Source: Myxococcota bacterium | GTDB taxonomy: Bacteria; Myxococcota_A; UBA9160; UBA4427 | Reading direction: 5' to 3' | DNA length: 64,000 nucleotides | Assembly (NCBI GenBank): GCA_028278345.1 | Contig: JANQEL010000159.1 | Location: 1 to 64,000 of the forward strand | Shown here: positions 51,103-61,300 of the stretch, one piece after another | Layout of the letters: the number at the start of each line of letters is the position of its first letter | Numbering within the stretch: the stretch's first letter is position 1 | Program-made: the position numbers and the translations under genes | The notes under the pieces: generated by a model | Seen by the model: only the letters and a program-made list of their open reading frames with translations | Told to the model about the DNA's origin: nothing | Database searches by the model: none

Positions 51103-53915
51103 TCGCTCTTCCCCGTCAGCAACGTCCGCGCCTCGTCCATTCCGCGCCTGCAAGCGCCGGGATCGTTCGCCGGGGCCTGACAGCGGCGCCAGATCGACAT
51201 CAGCGCCTGGGGCCGGAACGGCGCGAGGTGCTCGTACTCGGAGCGGTACTTCTCGAGAGCCCGGTTCGCGAAGGCGACGTTCACGGGACCACTGGCCGTC
51301 GTGTCGAACAGGGGAACCAACTCGTCGACCTGACGCAGGTAGTCGTCGCGCGTCGCCGGCAGGAAAGCCCCCTTCAGGCGATTGAGCGGCACCGAATCCG
51401 ACGCGAGCGCCTGCCATTCCGCGAGCATCACGACGCAGAGCTTCGGCCGCGCAGCACAGGCTCGCTGCGTCGCGCGGGCGCGATCGACTTCGCCGAGCGC
51501 TCCGCCGCTACGCGCCGCCAATCGATGCAGGAGCGCGTTGCTTCGCCCCGCACTCGCCGGCTCCCCGAAGCCGGTGAAGGGCAGCGAGCCTTTCGCGCCG
51601 CGATAGAAAGCACGGCCCGAGAGATGAGCGAGACGCGGATGGGAGAGCGTGTGGAGTGGACCCTCGAGCCCGGCTCGCGACAAGACTCCGGCGGGCACCA
51701 CCTCGTGGGCGAACAGCGCCGGGAGAGAGGTGACCCCGGTCCGCGCCACCGAGGTTCCGATGTCGCGCTGGCGGATGCGACGATCGACGCGCGCGAACAG
51801 ATCGGCGGGGAAGGCTCGGTTCGACCCCAGCAGGATCATGTCCGCATCGACCTGCCAGATGCTGACGTCTTCGAACACAGCCAGGAAGGTCCGCAGCACC
51901 ATCTCGATCGAAGCCTGATCGATCTCGTAGTTCTGCAACCACTGGGCGAAAACACCGCCATCGCTCAAGTGGTTCGAAATCGCCTGCAGATACTCACGTG
52001 AGTAGAGCATCTCGACCCCGGTCACCCACGGATTGCTGGGTTCGGAGACGATGACGTCGAAGTTCCGGTCGCTGCGCATCAGCGCCCGATGCGCGTCGCT
52101 TCGCACGATCTCGATCTTCGGATGCTTCGATGCGGCGTGGTTCACATCGTCGAAGAAAGGTGCGGCGTTCATCACGCCGGGAGAGATCTCCGCGACGACG
52201 ACCGACTCCATCGATTCGTACGAAGCGAGTTCACCCGCCGTGATACCGGTGCCGTAGCCGATCACGAAGGCGCTCTCGACTCGCTCGGCGTAGAGGGAGG
52301 GCAGCGCCGCCGCGAGCACCATCGTCGAGAGGTCGCGTACCGAATTTCCATCCGACTTGCCGTTGTTCACGATTGAACGCGCGGCGCGTCCACCGATGCG
52401 CTGCTCCATCACCGTGACCGTCATCGTGGGGTCGTCTTCGTGGAAGAGCAGCTCGTAGTTCTCGGCCTCCCAGGCCAGCTCGATGACGGCGTCGGGCCCG
52501 GCGCCGGTCAGGGGCATCGGTTCGCGTGCGCGGAACAGGCCGGTCGTGAGTTGGCGCGGATCCCAATCGGACGCCAGTGATCCGATCGCGACCACGAGAA
52601 TCAACGCGCCCGCGACGGCCGCACGCGCGGATCCGTACAGCGCCCCGGCGAGCCACACGGCGGAGACGAAGATCGCCACGATCGCGAGGCGGAGGATCGT
52701 GTCGAGATCGAAGAAGAAGAACAGCACGTAGCCACCGAACAGGGCCCCGAGCAGCGACCCCACGGTGTTCCATGAATAGAGCTTGCCCGCCACCGATCCG
52801 AGGTCGTCCACCTGATGACGCAGGTGATCGAAGATCAGGGGCAACACCGCGCCCGAAACCAGCACCGAGGGTGCGATCGCGACCCCCACGGCGAGGAAGC
52901 CGAATGCGTGGAATGGATAGAAGCTCGCAGCGTCATCGCGGAACCAGGTGCGCACCACGTGGATCCAGTACGGCGCCTCGGGGAGCAGCGTGTAGAGCGC
53001 GCAGAGCAACACCACGAGGACGAAGAGCGCCGCGGGCAGCACCCAGCGCGGAATCCTCGAGACCGCCGAGACCGCGAAGCTTCCGATCGCGATACAGAGC
53101 ACGAAGACGGCGACCACCATCGCGAAGGTGTGTTCCGACGAACCGAAGGAGAGCCCGCCGACGCGGATCACGGCCGTCTGCACCGTCATCATGGCAAAGC
53201 CCGTGAGCAGGGCGACCGCGGCATAGGTGGTGAACACCGCCGGCGGCAACATCTCGTCCTTCACCTCGGGCAGTACGCCCGCGCGACGATCGCGACCGAG
53301 CCAGAGGAAGACCGCGCCCGCAGCCAGGTTCACGACCCCCATCGCAACCATCACCTTGAACAACCCGAGCATGGGGATCAGCACGAACCCCGCGGCCAGC
53401 GCCCCCACGAACGCTCCGATCGTGTTGAAGCCATAGACGTAGGCGTGAAAGCGTGTCGCGTCTTCGAGGTCGTGGGCGAGCGCCTGGGTGAGGATCGGGA
53501 TCGTCGCCCCCATCAATACCGTGGGCGGCCCGATCAGGACGGCGGCCAGCAGCACGTCGAACGCAAAGCCCAGCCCGCCGGCGCCGTGGGGCACGGCATA
53601 CGAGAACGCATACACGAGTTGGAAGAGGAGTGGGAAGACGAAGGCGTAGAGCCCGATCCCCCCTTCGAGCACACCGTAGATGAAGAGCAGGCGCGGAGGC
53701 TCACCACTCTGCTCGGCCCGCTCGACCCAGCGTCGGGTGAGTGCCCCGAAGAGCGCGTAGCCCACCGCGAGCCCACCGAGGAAGATCGCCAGGACGGCGG
53801 AGGTCGCCTCGCTGTGGGAGCCGAGCAGCGTGGCGAGATACTTCTGCCACGTCACCTCGTAGACGAGACCACTGAAGCCGGTGAGGGTCGTGAGGAGGAG
53901 AGCGAGCAGTCTCAT
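51099..53915 (-). CDS. Membrane-fused spermidine-synthase-like protein
   Basis: 938 residues. The first half has about a dozen hydrophobic helices in an MFS-like layout (FSGLVYEVTWQKYLATLLGS, GPPTVLMGATIPILTQAL). The second half is a spermidine-synthase fold: FVIGYGTGITAGELAS is the SAM-type nucleotide loop, VVVAEISPGVMNAA the acidic strand end, and FDVIVSEPSNPWVTG the catalytic-region motif. Such fusions are widespread, but their reaction is mostly untested; a polyamine role is only inferred. The C-terminal about 150 residues are helical. ATG at 53913-53915. Confidence 0.87.
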   Translation of the reverse strand: MRLLALLLTTLTGFSGLVYEVTWQKYLATLLGSHSEATSAVLAIFLGGLAVGYALFGALTRRWVERAEQSGEPPRLLFIYGVLEGGIGLYAFVFPLLFQLVYAFSYAVPHGAGGLGFAFDVLLAAVLIGPPTVLMGATIPILTQALAHDLEDATRFHAYVYGFNTIGAFVGALAAGFVLIPMLGLFKVMVAMGVVNLAAGAVFLWLGRDRRAGVLPEVKDEMLPPAVFTTYAAVALLTGFAMMTVQTAVIRVGGLSFGSSEHTFAMVVAVFVLCIAIGSFAVSAVSRIPRWVLPAALFVLVVLLCALYTLLPEAPYWIHVVRTWFRDDAASFYPFHAFGFLAVGVAIAPSVLVSGAVLPLIFDHLRHQVDDLGSVAGKLYSWNTVGSLLGALFGGYVLFFFFDLDTILRLAIVAIFVSAVWLAGALYGSARAAVAGALILVVAIGSLASDWDPRQLTTGLFRAREPMPLTGAGPDAVIELAWEAENYELLFHEDDPTMTVTVMEQRIGGRAARSIVNNGKSDGNSVRDLSTMVLAAALPSLYAERVESAFVIGYGTGITAGELASYESMESVVVAEISPGVMNAAPFFDDVNHAASKHPKIEIVRSDAHRALMRSDRNFDVIVSEPSNPWVTGVEMLYSREYLQAISNHLSDGGVFAQWLQNYEIDQASIEMVLRTFLAVFEDVSIWQVDADMILLGSNRAFPADLFARVDRRIRQRDIGTSVARTGVTSLPALFAHEVVPAGVLSRAGLEGPLHTLSHPRLAHLSGRAFYRGAKGSLPFTGFGEPASAGRSNALLHRLAARSGGALGEVDRARATQRACAARPKLCVVMLAEWQALASDSVPLNRLKGAFLPATRDDYLRQVDELVPLFDTTASGPVNVAFANRALEKYRSEYEHLAPFRPQALMSIWRRCQAPANDPGACRRGMDEARTLLTGKSD

Positions 53916-53988
53916 GATGGGCGGCGAATCGTACAGCGCAGGGGTCGCCGGCGAAACGGCGCGTCGATGGACGGACCGTTTCTCGCCG

Positions 53989-54756
53989 CTACACGCTGCG
54001 ACGTCGGATCGAGTGGTCGATACCGATCACGACAGCAACGAGCAAGAGGCCGGCAAGCACGGCCAGCCCGGAGCCCTCGATCAGAGCGAAGCTCTGCGCT
54101 TCGGAAAGCGGCCTTCCGGTCGAAACGTCGCGGTAGTTCGCAGCGAAGCGCTGAAGGTTCCAGGCCGCGTGCATCGCGAACGACAGCCCGATGTGCCCGC
54201 TTCGCAGGAACACCCAATTGGTCGCGAAGCCGAACAGAAAGAGGGAGATGGAGGTCTCGAGCGGAAGTACGATGCCCGCCTGCCACCATGCGTTCAGGGG
54301 ATGGAGGGCCGCGAAGGCCATCGCGACGCCGATCGCGAGGCCCAGTCTCGAGCCCATGCGTCTCGACAGCGCGCCGAGCAGGAGACCGCGAAGCACGAGT
54401 TCCTGGTGGAAGACCTGGGTCGCGCTGAAGAACGGGCGGTGACCGGAGAGCTCGAGACCCGCATCGTTCGCGATCGCATCCACCAGGAACCCGGTCGCGA
54501 CCAGTCCGACCCCGAGCAATGCGATGCTGGCCAACCCATCGCGCAGTCCGACAGCGAGCCCCAGGCGCTCCAGCGCATTCCCCCGCCACCGCGCGATCAC
54601 GATCCCGACGATCAACAGATCGGGGAGCGGATATCGCGACCACAGCACGGGGGTGAACGGCGCGACATAGGGCAGCGCGAAGAGCACCGCGATCAGCGCG
54701 ATCGCGACTCCATCGATCAGTCGATCACTTCGGTTCTTCGCGCCGGGATCGGACAT
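53989..54756 (-). CDS. CPBP-family intramembrane protein with altered first Glu
   Basis: 255 residues with about seven hydrophobic helices. The CPBP/CAAX protease motifs are FHQELVLRG (residues 116-124; the usual EExxxR is QELVLR, so the first Glu is Gln118), FAALHPLN with His152, and SFAMHAAWN with His196 and Asn200. The second Glu119 and both His are kept, so activity may be retained or changed. ATG at 54754-54756; a frame extending to 54939 runs into the next gene. Between two leftward genes, 43 bases after the DJ-1 gene. Confidence 0.8.
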   Translation of the reverse strand: MSDPGAKNRSDRLIDGVAIALIAVLFALPYVAPFTPVLWSRYPLPDLLIVGIVIARWRGNALERLGLAVGLRDGLASIALLGVGLVATGFLVDAIANDAGLELSGHRPFFSATQVFHQELVLRGLLLGALSRRMGSRLGLAIGVAMAFAALHPLNAWWQAGIVLPLETSISLFLFGFATNWVFLRSGHIGLSFAMHAAWNLQRFAANYRDVSTGRPLSEAQSFALIEGSGLAVLAGLLLVAVVIGIDHSIRRRSV

Positions 54757-54799
54757 CGAACGGATCCTACGCCACTCGAACGCCCAACCCGCGGCCGAT

Positions 54800-55441
54800 T
54801 CAAGAGGCCTGGGCGGCTCCGAACAACGACTGCACCTGCGCGACCATCTCGGGCGCCGCCTTCGCGGGGCTTCCCGAATCGAAGGGCGGGCTCGGATCGT
54901 ATTCGAGCCCCAGCTGGACGGCGCGCGCGAGATCTTCACCTGCGATCTCGGCCATCAACGCCAGGCCAAAGTCGATCCCGGCCGTCACGCCGCCACCCGT
55001 CGCGCGGTTGCGATCGATCACCCAACGTTCCTTCACGATCTCGGCCCCGAAACCCGCGAGTGCGTCGAGAGCCATCCAGTGGGTGGTCGCCTTGTAGCCG
55101 TCGAGCAGCTTCGACGCCCCGAGCAGCAAGGCGCCCGTGCAGACGCTGGTCACCCACTCGGCCGATGCGCCGCGCGCCGACATGAAACTCGTCACCTCCG
55201 GATCGGCCATCGCACGCGCCGTCCCTTCGAGGCCACCGCCGGTGAACAGGATCGCCGGAGACTGCGAGGCATTCTCGAAGGCATGGGTCGGCACGACGGG
55301 CAGCCCCGTGTCCGTCGGGACGGGCGACGTGTCCTTCCAGACGTACTCGATCTGCGCGCCGGGCCAGAGCGACCACACCTGGGCCGGCCCCACGAGGTCG
55401 AGGAGGGTCATGTCGGGATAGACGAGCATTTGGATGAGCAT
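54800..55441 (-). CDS. DJ-1/PfpI-family protein, isonitrile-hydratase-like
   Basis: 213 residues. The nucleophile elbow is SVCTGALLLGASKLLDGYKATTHW with Cys101, very like isocyanide hydratase and the N-terminal half of some AraC-type regulators; MTLLDLVGPAQVW is the typical start. No DNA-binding domain follows, so an enzyme is more likely. ATG at 55439-55441; an extended frame across the divergent promoter is rejected. Divergent from the CoA-transferase at 55561. Confidence 0.88.
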   Translation of the reverse strand: MLIQMLVYPDMTLLDLVGPAQVWSLWPGAQIEYVWKDTSPVPTDTGLPVVPTHAFENASQSPAILFTGGGLEGTARAMADPEVTSFMSARGASAEWVTSVCTGALLLGASKLLDGYKATTHWMALDALAGFGAEIVKERWVIDRNRATGGGVTAGIDFGLALMAEIAGEDLARAVQLGLEYDPSPPFDSGSPAKAAPEMVAQVQSLFGAAQAS

Positions 55442-55560
55442 GGATTCTCCAACGGTGGCAGGGGCGCGGACGCTGCGCCGAAGTCTGGCATCATCCATCG
55501 ACGCCGTCCATCGGACGACCGAAGCGCCGCATCTCCGTCTGGCAAGCAAAGGAGCACCCC

Positions 55561-56805
55561 ATGCCCGGGCCCCTCGATGGCTATCGCGTTCTCGAATTGA
55601 CCACGACCGTCTCCGGCCCCATGGCGGCCATGCTGCTCGCCGACCAGGGTGCGCAAGTCATCAAGATCGAGCCGCCCTTGATCGGCGACTCGGCGCGCTA
55701 CCTCGGAAGCCGGCGCAACGGGGTCGCGGCTGTCTTCGCCGTGTTGAATCGCAACAAGAACTCGGTCTGTCTCGACCTCAAGGACGAACGACAGAAGGAG
55801 ATCTTCCTCGAGTTGGTCGACTCCGCCGACGCCCTGGTCGAGAACTATCGACCGGGGAAGATGGATAGCCTCGGACTCGGCTGGGAAGTGCTTGCCAAGC
55901 GCAACCCAATGCTCGTGTACGCAGCGATCACGGGCTATGGCCCGGACGGCCCCTATCAGAATCGTCGCGTCTTCGACCCGCTCATCCAGGCGACGACCGG
56001 CGCCGCGGATCTACAGAACAAGAACGCACCCGAGCTGATCCAGATGATCATCTATGACAAGGTGACCGCCCTCACCACGGCCCAGGCCGTGACGGCCGCC
56101 CTGCTCCAGCGCGAGAAGACCGGCCGCGGGCAATACCTCCCCGTGCCGATGGTCGACGCCGCCCTCCAGTTCAACTGGCCGGACGCGATGTGGTGTCGAA
56201 CCCTGCTCGGCGACGACATCGAACACCACGGCGAACTCGCCGAGTACTTCCAGATCTTCGACTGCAAGGACGGCCAGGTCCAGATCATCCTGCTACGCGA
56301 CGAGTTGATGGAGCTCTTCTTCGTCTGGCGCGGCAGCGATCTCCACAAGGACCCCCGGTTCGCGACGTTGCCCGCTCGCATCGAACGAGCCGAGGAGTTC
56401 CGCGCCGAAGTGAGCAAGCTCCTCGCCGACGTAACCTGCGACGAAGTCTGCGAAGCCCTCGACGCCTTCGGTGTCCCCGTCGCCCGCGTGAACACCCTCG
56501 ACAACCTCCACGAAGACGAACAGATCCGCCACCGCGGCTCCCTCGTCGAAACCGAACACCCCCTCGGCGGCCGCATGCGCATGGCACGCCCTGCGGTGGA
56601 GTTCGACGGGCAGGACGTCCGAACTGGCGAGTTTCCGAAGAAGCACTCCCCGATCATCGGCGGGGATACGCGCCGGGTGCTCGAGGAGTTGGGCGTCCCG
56701 GGTGCCGAGATCGATGAACTGGAGAAGCGCGATCAGGCGAACGCCGAGGCGTTGAAGGCTGCGTTCGCGCAGCAGGCGGAGGGGACGGCGGGACCGCCGG
56801 AGTAG
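55561..56805 (+). CDS. Family III CoA-transferase (CaiB/BaiF)
   Basis: 414 residues. YRVLELTTTVSGPMAAMLLADQ, GAQVIKIEPP, NRNKNSVCLDLK, VENYRPGKMDSLGLGW and ITGYGPDGPYQNRRVFDP are typical; the catalytic Asp is in PMVDAALQFNW. AAAGGAG six bases ahead of the ATG gives a strong ribosome site. The C-terminus has a charged extension of about 30 residues. Closest in length and layout to the enzyme at 17242. Monocistronic; tRNA-Gly lies just downstream on the other strand. Confidence 0.92.
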   Translation: MPGPLDGYRVLELTTTVSGPMAAMLLADQGAQVIKIEPPLIGDSARYLGSRRNGVAAVFAVLNRNKNSVCLDLKDERQKEIFLELVDSADALVENYRPGKMDSLGLGWEVLAKRNPMLVYAAITGYGPDGPYQNRRVFDPLIQATTGAADLQNKNAPELIQMIIYDKVTALTTAQAVTAALLQREKTGRGQYLPVPMVDAALQFNWPDAMWCRTLLGDDIEHHGELAEYFQIFDCKDGQVQIILLRDELMELFFVWRGSDLHKDPRFATLPARIERAEEFRAEVSKLLADVTCDEVCEALDAFGVPVARVNTLDNLHEDEQIRHRGSLVETEHPLGGRMRMARPAVEFDGQDVRTGEFPKKHSPIIGGDTRRVLEELGVPGAEIDELEKRDQANAEALKAAFAQQAEGTAGPPE

Positions 56806-56832
56806 ATCGACTGGATTTGAATCCAGTTGAGA

Positions 56833-56908
56833 TGGAGCGCGAGACCGGGATCGAACCGGCGACCCTCAGCTTGGGAAGCTGATGCTCTACCAACTGAGCT
56901 ACTCGCGC
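56833..56908 (-). tRNA. tRNA-Gly (anticodon CCC)
   Basis: A complete cloverleaf of 73 bases plus encoded CCA. Acceptor stem GCGCGAG (56908-56902) pairs CTCGCGC (56843-56837). D-arm GCTC/GAGC, anticodon stem TCAGC/GCTGA with loop TTCCCAA (anticodon CCC at 56875-56873), variable loop GGGTC, and T-arm with TTCGATC. Discriminator is T and CCA is at 56835-56833. It reads GGG codons. Confidence 0.96.
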
Positions 56909-56972
56909 GCCGAGACGGAAACTAGGGCACGGGGCGCGCGGGTGCTAACGGAGCAACGCGGGTCGCCCCGCC

Positions 56973-58361
56973 CTACTCCTCGATCAGCTCGACGAAGAGG
57001 TCGTCGAGTTCGCCGTCTTCGCTCGGGGCGGCTTCGCCTTCGAGGGTGAGGGGGGCCGTCAGGTTGTCGACGCCGCCCGTCATGTCGAAGGGGGAAGGCG
57101 GTTCCTCTTCCATGCCTTCGACGCCCGAGCTGGCGTTCATCATCTCTTCGACGGCGCTGTCGAGGTCGTCGAGATCCGAGCCGAGTTCGGGGGCCGCGGT
57201 CGTCGCCGGGTCGAGGGTCGGGGCGTCGGCCACCACCGGCTCGGGTTCGGAGAGTGCGTCGGTGGTTACCGCATCGACATCCAGTGAGGCGACGGCTTCC
57301 GGTTGGGATTCCGCGACGAGCAGATCGTCCACGCCATCGTCTTCGACGGCACCCTCGCCGGGCATCTCCATCGGCTGGACGGGTTCGGCCGGCTGCTCGA
57401 GCGGCGCGGCGGCACCGGTATCGAAGGACGACACCTCGAATTCGGGAGGGGCGACTTCGTTGAGTTCGAAGGTGCTTCCCGGTGCGCCCGGCAACGATGA
57501 ACCGCTGTGACCTCCCACCTGCGGCATCTCGCTGTAGGTACTGCCCGGTTCGGCGCCGATGCCGAGTTCGCTCGCGGCGCGCTCGACGTCGTGGGCGTTC
57601 ATCGCGGGGCGATTGGCGAGGTAGGCCTCGAAGAGCGCGTTGTCGGCCACGGTGTTGAGCAGGCGCGGGCGGCCGCGGCCGAACTTGAAGAGGGCCGCAA
57701 CGGCCTCGTCGGGCAGGATCGAGGGATCGCCCTCCGCGATCTGCAGGCGATGGCGCAGATACTCTGCTGTGTTCTGGAAGTCGAAGGGCTCGAGGCGCGT
57801 GCGCACGTCGATGCGCTGGCCCAGCGAGGCTTCGTGGCTGAGGGTCACGTCGAGCTGCGGAAGGCCGACCAGGAGGAGCGAGATGAGTCGGCGGTCTTCG
57901 TACTCGAGGTTGAGCAGGCCGCCGATCTCGGCGAGATCGTCCTTGCTCAGCAGATGGGCGTCATCGAGCATGAGCACGCTGTGGCGGCCGTCTTCGCGCA
58001 CGATCGCGAGCTGCTCGTAGATCTGTGAAAGCAGCGCCGGGCGATCGTTGTCCATCTCTTCCACACCGACCATGCGCGCGTAGCGGCCGAGCACACTTGT
58101 GGCGTCGGTCGCGCCCGGCATCATCAACATGAGCTGGGCGTCGAAGACCTCTTCCTCGAGGCTGTCGAGCAGGCGACGCGTGAGCAACGACTTCCCGGTC
58201 CCCGCCTCGCCGGTCAACACGCACAAGCCCTTCTGTTGACGCAGGCCGCGCTCGATGCGGCGACGCGCGGCGATGTGCGAGACCCCTTCGAAGTAGAAGC
58301 GCAGATCAGGCTCGTTCTGGTAGGGGTCCTGGCGGAGCGAGAAGTGTTGCAGGTGTTCCAC
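56973..58361 (-). CDS. ExeA/GspA-type AAA ATPase with acidic C-terminal tail
   Basis: 462 residues. MEHLQHFSLRQDPYQNEPDL is the usual ExeA-like start. Walker A is GEAGTGKS (51-58) and Walker B is VLMLDDAH (129-136); DIRTRLEPF-like segment and GRPRLLN motif (about 240) complete the AAA part. From about residue 280 it becomes low complexity, acidic and Pro-rich without transmembrane helix or peptidoglycan-binding domain. ExeA-type ATPases help assemble secretion or pilus machines. It follows the large acidic TPR gene by 24 bases, so they form an operon. Confidence 0.87.
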   Translation of the reverse strand: MEHLQHFSLRQDPYQNEPDLRFYFEGVSHIAARRRIERGLRQQKGLCVLTGEAGTGKSLLTRRLLDSLEEEVFDAQLMLMMPGATDATSVLGRYARMVGVEEMDNDRPALLSQIYEQLAIVREDGRHSVLMLDDAHLLSKDDLAEIGGLLNLEYEDRRLISLLLVGLPQLDVTLSHEASLGQRIDVRTRLEPFDFQNTAEYLRHRLQIAEGDPSILPDEAVAALFKFGRGRPRLLNTVADNALFEAYLANRPAMNAHDVERAASELGIGAEPGSTYSEMPQVGGHSGSSLPGAPGSTFELNEVAPPEFEVSSFDTGAAAPLEQPAEPVQPMEMPGEGAVEDDGVDDLLVAESQPEAVASLDVDAVTTDALSEPEPVVADAPTLDPATTAAPELGSDLDDLDSAVEEMMNASSGVEGMEEEPPSPFDMTGGVDNLTAPLTLEGEAAPSEDGELDDLFVELIEE

Positions 58362-58385
58362 AGCTTGTTCCTCTAGAGCAGCCGA

Positions 58386-61300
58386 TCAGACGAAGGAGAT
58401 CCGCTTCTTCTTTCTCTTCTTCGGGGGGTCGGCGGGGCCATCCTCTTCGACGACTTCGGCGGTCTCGGCGACGACTTCCTCGGCCTCGACTTCGGCCACG
58501 ACATCGTCGAAGGACTCGAAGGTCTCGGCCTCGGGCTCTTCCTCTTCGGCCTCCACCTCGGCGACGAGATCGTCGAAGCTCTCGAAGCCCCCTTCGCCCT
58601 GGGTCTGCGAATCCTCGGCGAGTTCGACCGGCTCTTCGCCGTTGGCGCGTGCGGCGACGCGTTCGATGCACTCGTCGATCGTGGGGATCGAATCGTCGAT
58701 CGCCTTTGCGGCTTCGAAGGCTTCCTTAGCGCGTTCGAAGTCTTCGGCGCCCTCGAAGGCGCGGCCGAGGTCGAAGCGCAGCCCGGCCTGCTTGGGCTCG
58801 GGAACGTCCTCGCTGGCGAGGGCCTGTTCGAGGTGGTTGGTCGCGTCGCTGAAGCGGCCGAGGTCGATCGCGCAGAGCCCCATCATGTGCAGGCTCTCGA
58901 GGCGATGGTTCGGGCTGTCGAGGCAGATGCGGAACTCGCCGAGGGCATCGTCGTAGAGTTCCATGCCGCGGTAGGCGATGCCGAGATCGAAGCGCGTCTC
59001 GAAGTCGTCTTCGCCGAGGGTCTTCTCCACCCCCGACTTGAAGTCCTTGAAGATCGAGGCAAAGCCCTCTTCCTCGGAGGTCGGCTCGCCCGAGGCGGTG
59101 GTTTCGCCTTCGGCCTCTTCCTCTTCGTCTTCGAGGCTCTCGCGCAGCTCGGCTGCGAGATCGAAGGAATCGTCGTCGTCTTCCTGGGCTGCGGCGACCT
59201 CTTCCTCGGCCTCTTCGTCTTCATCGACCGCGACCTCGTCGTCGACCTCGAAGGCGACTTCGTCTTCGGTCTCGTCTTCGATCGCGCTCTCGGCCTGCAC
59301 CAGCGGCATCGTGTTGTCAGCCGCGGAGAGATCGACGCTCGCTTCCTCATCATCCGACTCGGTCACGTCGAGGGCGTCGTCGTCGAGTTCGACGCTGACC
59401 TCGACCTCGGAAGCGTCGTCGTCTTCTTCGTCGTCGCCGAGGCTCTCCTCGCTGAGTTCGATGCCTTCGCCTTCGACGCCGGTGGTGACGTCGCTCTCGT
59501 CGACCGCGGCGTCGCCTTCCACCTCGATCTCGAATTCCGAGGCGTCGTCCTCGGCGTCGAATTCGACTGCGATCTCGAGTTCGCTGTTCTCGCCGAGGGC
59601 GTCTTCTTCGTCGTCGGCGTCGGAGTCGACATCGGCGTCGCTGTCTTCGAACGGCAGTTCCGAGGGATCGAGAGTGACGTCCGCGTCGACGGTGGCGACT
59701 TCATCCGCCGCGGCGACACTCGCCGAAGCACCCGGATCCTCGCCGCGCGCCTCCTGCAACTCCCCGAGTCGCACCATGGCGCTCGGGTGATTCGGGCACA
59801 TCTCGAGGATGCGCTTGTAGATCGCCTCGGCTTCGTCGAAGAGCTCCTGCGCCATGTAGAACTCGGCTTCTTCGAGATCTTCGGCGACCTTCTCGGTGTC
59901 GACGCTCTCCGCGGCGGTGGCCGATTGCTCGGTCAGCGACTGGCTCGCGGTCGCGTCTTCGGCGTCGAGATCGAGGTCGTCGGTATCGAAATCGTCGAGG
60001 GAGATTTCTTCGTCATCCCCGACATCGTCCGCAGCGACTTCGGCCTCTTCGGAAACATCTTCATCGAGATCGTCGAGATCGACGTCGACCTCGATCTCCG
60101 AGATGTCGTCTTCGCCCATGGCCTCGAGCGAGCCGTCGAGGGATTCATCGAGGGAGATCTCGCTCTCGTCGTCCTCGAGGTCGCCCTGCCCGGTGGCGTC
60201 GCCCGCGTCGTCGAAGTCCACGTCGAGATCGAGTTCGATCTCGTCTTCCATGTCAGAGACCTGCGATTCGTCCGCGCTCGGTGCGGCCGGGGCCTTGGAC
60301 GGAGCGAACTCCGCCGCCGCGTCGGGGTCGAGCACCGAGATGCGCTCGCGCAAGACATCGAGGGCCGCATCGTCGTGGGCGTTCTGGGCGAGTTCTGCGG
60401 CCTGCTTCCAGTAGTTGACGGCGCGCGGTGCATCGCCGGCGTCGGCGTAGCACTCGCCGAGCTTCTCGAGGGCGTCGCGATGCCGCGGCTCCTGGCCGAG
60501 GATCGCTTCGAGGCTCGCGATCGCCTGGTCGCGCTTGCCGTAGCGCAGGTAGACACTGGCCTCGGCGAAGAGCTGATCGGGATCGCCTTCGGGAAGCGAC
60601 GCATCCGAATCCTCCGCGGGATCGTCGAGGTCGCTGTCCATCAACTCGGGGCCATCCGCCAGCTCAGGGCTGTCCGCCAGCTCAGGGCTGTCCGTCAGCT
60701 CCGGGCCGTCCGTCAGCTCGGGACCGTCCGTCAGCTCGGGACCGTCCAGGAGCTCGGGGCTGTCATCGGCGGGATCGTCGAGCTCGAGGGCGTCGTCGTC
60801 GTCGCTGATGTCGATGAACGAATCGTCGTCGCTGTCGGCGCTCGCCCCGTCGTCGGCGAGGAAGTCATCGTCGAGAAAGTCGTCGTCGAGCAGTCCGTCG
60901 TCGCCAGCCTCGTCGTCCAGCGCGAGCGCGTCGTCGCCGGGCAGCCGTTGCATCAACTCGCGCGCGCGGTCGTCGTCGCCCTGGCTGCGGTAGAGCTGGG
61001 CCATCTGCTTGGTGACTTCGGTGAGTTCGTCGGTCTTGCCGAGCTCGCCGTAGATTGTGTTCAGCAGATCGAAGTAGCCCTCGGTGTCGGGGGCCTTGTC
61101 GAAGGCGCGGCGGGCGTACGGCTCGGCGCGGTCGGTCTGCGAGAGTTGAACGAGGGCGCGGGCCAGCGCGAACTCGACGTCGTCGCGCTCGGGTTGGATC
61201 TCGAGAACGCGCTCATAGACGGGCACCAGTTGATCCGTCGCACCCTGGCGCACCAGCTCCTCGGCGACGGCTTCGTACTCCGAGACCGCGTCGTCGATCA

